Shown piece after piece: positions 50,518 to 61,002 of a DNA stretch of 64,000 bases. The notes under the pieces are model-generated. The model made no database searches. It had not been told where the DNA came from and saw nothing but the letters and a program-made list of their open reading frames with translations. The position numbers and the translations under genes were made by a program. This DNA comes from Membranipora membranacea (Eukaryota; Bryozoa; Gymnolaemata; Cheilostomatida; Membraniporidae). The stretch spans positions 12,772,001 through 12,836,000 of the forward strand of contig OU612073.1 in NCBI GenBank assembly GCA_914767715.1, read 5' to 3'. Each line of letters opens with the position of its first letter. Positions within the stretch are counted from its first letter, which is position 1.

Positions 50518-52640
50518 GATCTAATTGCACAAAAGTTTGAAAGAAGAAAGTATTCTTCTCTCCGTGGTGTGGTTGTCTGCTGTATCTGCCAAGATGAGAA
50601 CCCTGTGTGTCGTCTTTTTTCTAATTATGAGTTAGTAAGGCAGCCTCTGATGAAATCTGCACTCAACGCTAATTTGACGTAACTTTAATCCTCAGTTATC
50701 TTTAGTAGTAATCCGTCTGAGCCTGAAATTGGATTGCAAAAAAACCTTTCAATACACCAAAAAGTAACAGAGGCTATGAGCTGACTACTGTTCTAGATTT
50801 GTGTTTTTGCGTTATGACGATAAACTAGTCTAGATTAGTGCTCTGTTCTGGATGAGTTAGCATGATGAGAATATTCATCATGGGACAGAGAGCGCAATGG
50901 CCTATGGAGACGCTTATGTGGTTTGGAAGTAGTGATTAATCATTTTTATGACAAGCCGTATAACTAATTGGATAAGCATATGATCAGTTTTACTATCCTG
51001 TTTTTGGCTTCTCGACATGTCTTCTCTTTGATCAGAGAGTCTATAGTTCCTCAAGTAGATGGCCCATTACTTTCTCCATGGTGGAAATCATTTACATAAA
51101 GCTCTCAATAATTTTTGGCATTTCTTCATTCAATTCTATGGGATTATTTTGCTAGTGAAGGCTATTCGTGCTAGTTTGTTCAAAGTTATTAGTTGGCATT
51201 GAAGTGCCACAATTTTGTACATCAGTGTCAGGAGTTACCATGCACAGCCAACCTCCCACAGTGAAATGCTGACATTAGTTCATCAAAGTTGATATATATC
51301 CAAAATTTTCACATGATGGAATATTGTGAAATAATGGCCTACGATGAATAATAAGGAAACTCCTAAGTCACTGATCCGGACTTTTTGCAGCGCTTACCGC
51401 AGGGAGGGTGGGGTATATCCAACCCTCCCTGCTTACAGGATTGTTTATTGTGTAAGAGGGGGGGATAATGGCCGCACTCATTCTGCCTAAATTTATTAAT
51501 ATTCCAATATCAGCATGTCGACATAGAGAACAAAACTCATAATAATGACAAATATGATATTTCTAAAAATCGAAAAACTCCAACGACTTTTATCCTGAGA
51601 AAACAGCTTGAAAGGAAATTGCTAACAATCATACTCATCTAGTGAGGACACCCTGACCCAGTATTCTTGATAAAGCGTTTGTATTCCTTGTAATTTGTAA
51701 TCTTTAAATTGGCGTAATACATAGATCACTCACCTCAAGAATGTTGAGCAATTCTGTAGTTTGCCAAAAAAATTGTGTGACTCCAAACTTGACTAAACTC
51801 TGACTTGATGCTGTGGGTTTTATGAGATGATATGCTGATAGCTAGGCTAGATTGCTTGTTTATAAATGAAAGGGACACATTTATTCACAAATTTGATACA
51901 ATAGGCAGATCTAGTTTGTTATTGTTAATGAGCAAACATATTTGTATGTCATCGTTCCTCGTAAAAAGCTAGAGAAGTTTGAGTACTGTAGATCCATGTG
52001 ATTCGATGCGCATATAAAGCTGTCCTGAATCATTACCAACAAGTATTCAGTAAAATTGATAAGATTGTAAAGCAGTTTGTAGGTGTTGTACAGTTAACTA
52101 ACACCCTTTAGCAGTAAAGACCTGAAATGCATGAACTTTAGTCTGAACCCTTTATGAATGTCATGTGTGTTGTCTTGTATGATGATGATGACAATGACAG
52201 ACAGTCCAGATGATTGTGATAGCAGTTTATTTTACCCTTTGTAGTCTTCCAATACAGTATTTTGGGCACTTGGTCTACCTGTTACAAGCCTGAGTCTTGG
52301 TGTACTGATGATATATTATTATAAGCTATAAAAATAGCCATTAAGGCTTAAGATGATAATTACAAAACATCAAAGTAAAACATTGCAATATATCAAGCTT
52401 CGCCTATAGGATACCATACATATATTTATAATAAAGAGTAGATTATGATCATAAATGGATCAGGCTGAAAATACAGGTATGCCATTAAAACTGAGAGAAC
52501 ATGGGAATAAACTTTGTGAGTTTTTTAAGTGCCACTTATGCTCGGCAAAACTTCTCCATGGGTTCCAGGAATAAGTATTTTGATACTACTGTTTAATGCT
52601 ATCTCTACTATGTCTATCTGATTTTCTCAACTATCTTTTG
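50518..52640. other. G9-G10 intergenic spacer
   Basis: About 2.1 kb with no supported gene. It contains the palindromic insertion at 51392-51436; the rest is unique AT-rich DNA. Confidence 0.45.
51392..51436. mobile_element. Tiny palindromic insertion with GCTTAC duplication
   Basis: GCTTAC, a 33-base hairpin (CGCAGGGAGGGT... / ...ACCCTCCCT), then GCTTAC again. It has the size and 6-bp duplication seen at 26140, with a CAGGGAG core. Confidence 0.6.
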
Positions 52641-54470
52641 TTACCACAGCAACATTGTAATCATTAAAGATGAACAGATGGCACCAGAAAAACCAGCAAA
52701 TCTCTCACTACCATTATTACTCCCTCTATCATGTTGGTCATGCAACTCATGTCCATGATTTTGGTCTCTACCACTGCTGACCGATTTTGTAGAGGCTATG
52801 ATATGGTGACTTGTTGTTAATCTGGTGTTAGGTGTAGATGACTGCCTTGGTTCCTCAGAGTTCTTCATGTTGCTTGCGGTGGTGTCTTGATGTGTTGTAC
52901 TTGTCCCTTCGGTTGTAAAGCTTACGCCAATACTACTTTTCCCTCCATTTGCAAGGTCTGGTCCAGCTAAGCGCTGTGTTGTGCGGTCATTGGCCAAATC
53001 TGGTCCAGCAAGCCGTTGCGTTGCTGTGTCACTAGATGTGGTTGTGTCAAGATTTGCTTGATCTGGTCCAGCTAAGCGTCTTTTTGTTGTCCCACTATTA
53101 GCCAAATCAGGTCCAGCAAGGCGTCTGGTTGTCGTGTCCAGAAAAGAGGTTGTCCCAAGATTCGCTAGGTCTGGACCAGCCAATCGCTTCTTTGTTGTCC
53201 CAACATTAGCTAAATCAGGTCTGGCAAGTCGTTGGGTTGTCTCAGAACTGGGAGTTGTACCAATGTCAGCAAGATCAGGTCCAGCTAGACGCTTAGCTGT
53301 CACCTCTGTATCAGCCTCATCAGGCACCCCTTGTATACCGACAGGTCCACTTTCTCCTGCTTCAGGGTCTGCTGGTATTGTTGTAGTGTCCTGTGCTATC
53401 TCTTGATTTGCTATATACGGACCAGCAAAATTCTGGGATAAAACAGAGGTACCTAAAAGGAGTTGTAAAGAGAGATTGGTCAGATTTTAGGTCCAGTTAT
53501 TAGTTCTGGGCTTTTTAACATACTGTAATGTATTATTATCAGTGACGCTCAAAACTTGTTTGGGCTTGTAAGAAAAATTACCCAAGGGTCTAAAAATATC
53601 ATCCCTGTTTTGACATCAAACACCACAAAATTGATTGTTATTATATATATAAACATATTAGGAAGTAGGCAATTATGGCTCCAGGATATGTCTTTGAAGT
53701 TAAGTTCAGTGGATGTGATATAGTAGAGTAGACCTGTGTAACAAAACCTGTAATGGATCAGAAAACTATTTCCAATCAAAGGGTGGAAAACGGTTAAGGG
53801 GGTAATGTTGACGTTATATGGCGGGTTTTTCTGTTTCTTTATAAATAGTATTCTGATTGTGTCTGGTATAATGTTTGACAGTTGGGAGTCTGAAATCTCA
53901 AGCTTCTGGGGTTGAGTCATGGCAACAAAGGCTTGTTTTTTATCTCTTCTTATTTGCTGCATAATTTTGCCTATTGTTCAGTGCTAGAACTAAATACACT
54001 CAAAGTGAATGAAGTTGCCTAATTGTAAGACTAAATAAGCTAGGATTTTGAGAGAAGTGATGCCAATGATTAGATTAAAAACCATCTCTCCTAATTGAGA
54101 GCCCCATTATTAGTTCCATATAAGATAAATGTTTTAAACTGAGAGCCTAGTGAAAAATCTCAACAGATGCTCTATCAGAAGAGTACTGGTATCCGACAAG
54201 CATGTGTTGCTATGTTTGCCAGCTCAGGCTAGAATTAATTTGGCTCTATCAATAAAGAGTAAGGTTTCTGGACCTTTAATGAGACAAACAGTTTTTTGGG
54301 TTGGTAGCCATTGTAGATCTTTACATCCATCTGAAAATTGCCACAAATCCCTATTAATCGACAGGACATAGTGATACAACTCTTATAACTCCTGGATCAG
54401 GATGGATTAACTCACCTAATCCCGCTAATAAAAAGATGATCATATGCGTAGAACAAGTTGTCTCACTCAT
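52641..54470 (-). CDS. G10: secreted or GPI-type protein with RLAGPDLAN repeats
   Basis: Two exons: about 54470-54416 (MSETTCSTHMIIFLLAGLG) and 53452-52641, joined in phase 1 like its neighbours; 288 residues. The second exon holds seven copies of RLAGPDLANxGTT between 53291 and 52938, preceded by a degenerate FAGPYIAN. Spacers alternate long (for example PSSETTQ) and short (KK, KR, Q), so the real unit may be a pair of repeats of about 35 residues. The rest is a Thr/Ser-rich, His-containing linker. The end, RFAGFSGAICSSLMITMLLW, is hydrophobic and could be a GPI signal. There are no lectin exons. I do not recognise the repeat family. The first-exon boundary is accurate to about a base. Confidence 0.65.
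52938..53291 (-). repeat. Coding tandem repeat, seven units
   Basis: DNA units contain CGTCTAGCTGGACCTGATCT-like cores; the protein core is RLAGPDLAN. Units are similar but not identical, with substitutions at AGP/ARP and LAN/QAN. Confidence 0.9.
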
Positions 54471-56957
54471 CTTTTATATCAACAGTGTTGTCTGCAACAG
54501 CTAGAAGATTGCAAGCTTCTTAATGTTCGGTGTGACTTATGAGTTAACTGTATGTCGCTTACAGATCAGAAACACAGAATGAAGCGCTCCCTATTTTATC
54601 CTTGTTCTTGTGTAGGAGTTAAACTTGTGACTGCCCTTAGTTTTAGTGTGATGGTGAATTGATAAGGTAATGGAGCGAGAATAGTGTGTCACCCTCAGGG
54701 GAGATCAGGAGTGTCTTCTATGAATTTATCAGTCTAGATTATTCTGATTATTTTTACTGAAAGCTGCTTTATTTTATGCGTTTGAGTGGTTTCTTGGTAT
54801 CTGTCCTAAGGGTGCACTACTGATATGAGTTGCCAGTGTGTTGTTGTTTGTTTGTTTGTTTGTTCCGGCAGCAAGGGAATTTCTGTATATTTAACTGCCC
54901 ATATTTATTCAGATGCTAATTTCTCTGATGTTGTGTGATAGTAAAGTTTGACACCTCTCCTCACAAACTCTCGTATGACCATGCCGCTCTGCTTTTGATT
55001 TAGGGGTTTTGGTTGGGGGTGTTTTCTATACTCCTACTCCTGAGTGGTGACTCAGAAGCATGACGGAGGTGATATGTCAGACATGGGACAGAGCATCACC
55101 TCACATATTTATGTTGTACTGTGTGGCACATCGCTATTTACTATCTGATTAGGTGATATCCTCATTCTGTGAGCCAAATGTACCATGGCATCTAGTCATG
55201 TGTTGATACTTTGGTTCTCAATTTAACATTCTCTACCAATCACCAGCATCACCATCATCATCAGCATTGTAATCATCACCTTTAACATCATCATCATTAA
55301 CAGCATCACCCTTCTCTTCATCACTGTTCTTGCTGCACAGTCAGCTCTCACAACATCCCCAAAATTATCACAACCATATGGTGTTTTTCAGGGTTGTTGT
55401 ACGGTTTTCATTCTCTCTCAATACTGGCTCCATCCCTAAAATCATGACCATGCAGAAGTTGAGTAGGGACTGGCTGTGGTTACTGGCAATGAGGAGTATC
55501 AGGGCCAACCCAGATATATATAGTAGTAACATAGTAATCATTCCTATCATACCTTAAATATTTAATCGCTTTTGTCACATTCTTGGCATTGCTTTTAAGT
55601 GAGTTTTATTCAAAAGGTTTGAAACTGTCCGTTACCAGTACGGAGTTAGTTCTACATGTTAAAATATTGCTATGATTTCTTATTTTAATGCATAAATCAT
55701 TACCAAGTGATTGTTGTTATTTTATTCAACTATAAGGCACTCTAAGTTGTCATGAATATGCTAATGTGTGAATTCACCTCACAGATTTTATTAAACAGAA
55801 GAGATTTTGATCAATAATTCGGCACTTTCAAGGGGATCTCTCGAGAATCACCATTTAGCCCAAAATGAAGACAAACAGTAATACTACACCTATGGACTAC
55901 AAAACCACAAAATACAAGACAAGGGATTGCAAAAGAATTTTCAATGAAGGGTTGGGGAGACACTGGCTTGCTTACTGAGACCTGAACAAATTAAAGGACC
56001 AAAAGATGCTCATTGCCGCAGCTCTGTGACAGATATGCAGACGCAATGATGCAGACCCAGATTGTTTGCTTCTTGAAAAAGAATCTGACCAACACCATCC
56101 CAAGATATTTAAGTCAGATAACAATGAGGCTAGCATTGCTATCATCTGGTTTATTGCAATAGTAACATTAGCTTTGTCAGTGTTATGGCTGAGGTTGTTT
56201 CCTTTTAACCTGTCAGTGCTTTGCAGTGTCAACCTCATAAATATTGGAAATGTTCCAGGGTCTGACGTGACAATAAAGATAACTGTCAGATTATGATTTG
56301 TGATCTCTTAATCCAATGAGAGGAGAATCTAACTGAGTAATATCACAGTGTGTTGATACTGATGTCATCTGTAGCTTACAACAGCCATCACAGCTATATA
56401 TTACCATCAAGGTTACTCCTTGATTACCATTTATATCGCAGAGCAACATTACTGTGACCAAGGAGTTAGAGGAAAGGAGATGCAACAGCCTTGCGTTTAC
56501 GAATTAATGTTAGTCTCGCTATCTCACTGTTACAGAGGCTATTTTTTGTTGCATCTCCTTCTCTCTCACTCCTTGCTGTGACAGAACTGTTAGATGTGAT
56601 GCTTCGTAGTGGGCTACAGATTACATCAGCATGCCTGAGTAACTCTTACTCATAAGATTATATTAATCTTTGTTCTATTCCTCTTCCACTTCATTATCCA
56701 ATGGTGTGGCAGCGCACTGAGTATACTCTATAAGTGTAATCTAGTCAGTGTGATGTGACAGTGTGACGTGTGACAGTGTGTCAATTGACAGTGGAAGTCT
56801 GTTTTTTGTATTTCAAAGTTTGTATAGAATCTGATTCTGTAGTGACATCATCTCATGCGATGCTTTGTGTATAAAGAAAAAAATGTTAACCAAGATGAAA
56901 ACAAAAATGATATCATGTGTGAGATTGAATCAATCCACCCTTCACCATATGGTTTTG

Positions 56958-56993
56958 ATCTCAGAGTAAGGATATGTGTCCTTACTCTGAGAT
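56958..56993. repeat. 36-base palindrome
   Basis: ATCTCAGAGTAAGGA, six-base loop, TCCTTACTCTGAGAT: fifteen-base perfect arms. Confidence 0.8.
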
Positions 56994-57127
56994 AACATGG
57001 AGGTCTGTGTACCAAAGAGTATTTATAGAATGGAATGTATCCTGCAGTGATTCAGATTTATGTTTGAATCATTAAATTAGAAGTACATAACTTTCAATAA
57101 GGGGTCCCATATGATAGTGGTTCATTT

Positions 57128-57431
57128 TTTTTAAATCTGATAGAATTCAGTGTAACAATGACAAATTGCTTATCCAGAGACGATGTAATTGAAATTAAAC
57201 AGTAGTTATGAGTGCATCAGAGAAGTTAACGAATTGATCAGCATTCTTAGGATGATTGTCTCAGTTTTCACTTCATAGAGACTGTAGTTATTTTTTAAAC
57301 TGATGGAATGCAGTGTAACAATGAGTCAAATAAAACGGTAGTTATGAGTGCACCAGAAGTTTAATAATACATCACGCATTCTTAGGATGAGTGTCTCAGT
57401 TTTAACTTCATAGAGACTGTAGTTATAGTTA
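57128..57431. repeat. Two-copy tandem repeat, about 165 bp
   Basis: Both copies contain TGCAGTGTAACAATGA-like, GTAGTTATGAGTGCA, GCATTCTTAGGATGA and CTTCATAGAGACTGTAGTTA in the same order. The array ends just short of the G11 stop codon. Confidence 0.75.
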
Positions 57432-57438
57432 TATCTGA

Positions 57439-60303
57439 TCAGCGTGTCATTTTTCCTCTCTCCATTATATACTTGAGAACCACTGAGAGAATACATAGCA
57501 GAGACAGTAGCATTATCAGAGGAGAAGCCTGTGATATTCTACCCGCTGAGTTTGTCTGTCTTTGATTGTCGTTCGCTTTGTTGGTTTCATCTTGCCCACT
57601 TCCAATGAAAATAGCTTAAAAAAAAAAGAATGAATAACTTGAAATCTTTTAATGATGAAACATACCTTTAGCGCTCATAAAGGAGTGCTCACTATTCCTT
57701 AAAGCAATTCTTTATTTTGGTACCATGTTAGAACTCAATTGAGATACCCATGAAATATTCTTTATATTGGGATCTTTGCAACTAACAAAATTTAGCTTGA
57801 TTGTTTATAACAGCAGGCTTATCAGAGCATCAATCTCAATCAACCATAGTAACATAGAGCAACTTGATATTCAAAGGTTTTGAATCTGAAAGCTATTCAT
57901 CATTACTTCCTTGATTTTAGATAAATCATAGCCATCATTTTGTTATAAAAAAAATTGTTTTCTGGCACTGAGTGCAAAACATTTCGAATGAGATGACTTT
58001 TGATGCCAATAAAAAGTATATATATCATACTTCAATTAATTGATTTGCTGTAACGAAGTAAGCCTACATGATGAGGGGACAATTCCAAACAATGCAGTGA
58101 TGTATCCCAAATTCCCTGATGAAGTGAATGAAAATCAGACGACAGTGACAACCAGATCACAGTCACTCATCTTTTGTTTGCAATATGGCACCACAAATTA
58201 AACTTTTAAACAGCTCTTCTTAAACCTATTGGTCTTGATTTTGACTGGGTCATTTACAACACCTCCCATTGCTTATAAAAGTTGCTGACATACTTGAGTT
58301 GTTGGGTTTTCCAGTTGACTCTGGTTTCTCACTCGTGCCAGATCCCCAAGGGTATGGCATTGCTGTACTGATATGGATCAGTGATTCAGTGATTGAGCCG
58401 TTGTTAGCTATATCAGTATCTGCCAAATTTACAGTTGTTGTTGGCTCAGCTACAATCAAAATCATTCATTCATGACTTTCAAACTTGTACGATGAGTGCT
58501 TATTCCTTGTAGATGTCATATTATGTACTGATTATCAAAATCGAATCTGTAAGGTGATAGGGAGTTATGTTATCATTGTTCAAGTAGTGACAACTCCAGA
58601 TATTTTTTAATAAACAGCTCGGAGGCGAGGGGGGGACATACATAAGATTTACTGCTGACGGTCATTGTTTATTTATTTTATCATGTTTACGCTTAGCTAT
58701 GTCACTGATAATAACAGTAGAAGTTGTTTTATTTTGGTAATTGCGTCAAATTACAATTGATGTGGCTGAAAAGGCTCTGTTATTAGATTGTCATATTGAC
58801 ACCGTTTAAAACTGTGATACTTTTCGGGATGAAACAAAAAATAATAATGGTCTTTGTCTTTGGCATTGTTAGATAAAAATTTGATATTAAACTTACGGTG
58901 ACCACAGCCGATATCGATGAACGCCCCTCTGAAGTAGAGTGATTGCACATTAGGATACCTCCTAAGGCAGACAGCGTTAGTACCATTTATAGCAGTGTAC
59001 GGAGGTAAGCTGGGCGCACACTTCAACTTATCATCACAGGAATTAAAGATGTAGTCATATACCGATAACATTGTATCGTGAAACTCCGCTCTGTCACTGC
59101 TGGCTGTGAAAAAATTAGGCTCACTTGTAAAACTAAATAGATGACCTTATAGATTAGCCGTAAACTATAGTATTTGTAGAGTATTTATTTATGTTTATGA
59201 GCCTACTTATCTGAAGGGCACTCTAATTCAGCAGATAATCTGTACTTTGATTTGACCATAAAACTCACTTAGAATCATTTGATTTTATCTCATATATGCA
59301 ACTACAAAAAAAACTTGTTGTGTTGAGTGGGGAAGCTGCCATGGAACGACCCAATTTATTTGTTTTACTATTTCATGCGTCAACTCTTTGCTACGAGCCA
59401 CTTTTATTGCCGAATGGCTTTAGATTTAAACCTTGACATACTCTTCAATGTCTACTCACTTCAGCGTTTGTCAAAAGTCTGCAGATCTGAAACATTCCAA
59501 GAAGAAATTCATAACCATAAAAACTTACGTCTGACTGGGACTTGGCAATCTATTGGTACTGCTTTACACGACTCTCCGTTCTCTTGTGATGCTTTCAGAT
59601 CTCTTTCGTCAGAGCTCAGTAACAGTGTCACCGATAGTATCGACATTCTACCTCCCTCCCAATACTTGCCTTCGTATGAGCAGTTCAGTTTCTTCTGCTC
59701 ATTGAAGCACAAGTTTGCAAAGAACCCTGTAACGATGATGATAGCTTAATATGTATAGTCAAATCTAGTGTCAAAAAGTATTTTACTCGTTAAAATAAGG
59801 TAGTATATAATGCCTTAGAAAGGCACTCTTTGTGATCGATATAAAATGCATAAAACCAAAGGCAACACAAAAAAAGTCTGCAAGAAAGCTCATTGTCTCT
59901 ATGCTGTCACAAAATATGAAATAACAAAAAATCCAATTAGCCTGCTGGACCGTCTTGCTTTTTAATCCGATAATTCTTAAATTTTGTAGTGTAGGCTCAA
60001 TGCTACTAAGGGCAATGCTACAGAGTCACAATTACAAACCTATCTCAATAATTCTTGGAAGCTTGTAAATTTCTTTTGTGCTCCTCACAAGGTTGCATCA
60101 CACAATCATAGTATAAATATCATATATTATACATCTCAGATATCATTTATCATAAATTATACATTTCAGATATCACACATCCAATATAATATATAGTAAA
60201 TAATATGTTATATAGTTGATTGTCGATATTTCATGATTTATTTCTACTTACCTTGTCCAGCCTGAATTAATGTCACGAATATCAAAATCCTCGTTGCTGA
60301 CAT
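57439..60303 (-). CDS. G11: diverged SUEL-like membrane protein with minimal tail
   Basis: Exons 5' to 3': 60303-60252, 59726-59529, 59103-58897, 58449-58294, 57614-57439; all phase 1; 262 residues. Signal MSATRILIFVTLIQAG. The ectodomain keeps eight cysteines in the family order: LCFNEQKKLNC, ESC, IDC, then SCDDKLKC, VC, LYFRGAFIDIGC. The WW motif and CQGK are lost (CFNE, PPY). The stalk is Thr/Ser-rich with potential N-glycosylation sites. The last exon has a single hydrophobic segment (SPLIMLLSLLCILSVVL) followed by about ten mostly basic residues (KYIMERGKMTR), so it is either a tailless membrane protein or, less likely, a GPI precursor. It is the array member next to ASCC3. Confidence 0.75.
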
Positions 60304-61002
60304 TTTGTTCTCTTTAAGTTTTCTCTCTGCAAGATATTACACAGCTCTTCCAGGCTACTGTTCGTCTAGTTTGGTTGTTTTCTAAGTTTCTGATTGTCTT
60401 TTACACAGAAGTATTGATCAAATTTTTATATATTTGAGCTGAAATCTGTTGTCTATTTCTTATTTGTATGACTTTATCCCACGGTTGTCATTGCGTGTAT
60501 GCAGTGTATAGTGTTTTATTCTCTGTCTGTTTCTGATAGATAGCTATACGATTGAAGTGACATCTGGCAACAACCCAACTCTCTCTACTAATGAATTTCT
60601 GGCGCTGGATATTTTAACCAGTCCATCGATTTTGCATGATAACGAAAGCTATTAGCATTTGTCCTACCCAATATAAAAGGGGAGGGTAAAGTGATGATAA
60701 TGTAGATTAAATTAATCTCATCAGCTGTACAGGGAATTATAATCGAATAATCGAAGCACCAAAAGTCATCTGTTATCTAATGTAATTAGTTATCTCCTGA
60801 AGTTCCTCATCCATATTTTTTGAAGTTTTCCCAAATCCCATAAAGCAGTTTTCTTGGAATTCCTATAGGGGGTAAAATCAATAACAATGTAATTGTTGTT
60901 TACAAGGGTTTCACCTGACTGGGAATTGCAGGCTATATTGCGTTGTTGGGACGTTGTTATTATGCTCTTTTATTTATAGCTGTTATGTTAATATTTTGAC
61001 AG
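60304..61002. other. Gap between G11 and the ASCC3 exons
   Basis: About 700 bases between the G11 start and the first visible ASCC3 exon. It would hold the G11 promoter and part of an ASCC3 intron. I find no exon for the ASCC3 helicase core here. Confidence 0.5.

Larger units (their letters stand above)
54471..57438. other. G10-G11 intergenic spacer
   Basis: About 3 kb, the longest gap in the array. It includes (GTTT)n near 54843, ATC-rich simple sequence near 55240-55310, a 36-base palindrome at 56958-56993, and a two-copy tandem repeat at 57128-57431. No exon resembling the array genes was found. Confidence 0.5.

Noticed and set aside
53134-53406. Plus-strand frame with a repetitive look
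   Set aside because: It is the antisense of the G10 repeat; the minus frame has the signal exon, acceptor and stop.
59327-59749. Plus-strand 140-codon open frame
   Set aside because: Covers the G11 first ectodomain exon in antisense; no family signature on the plus strand.
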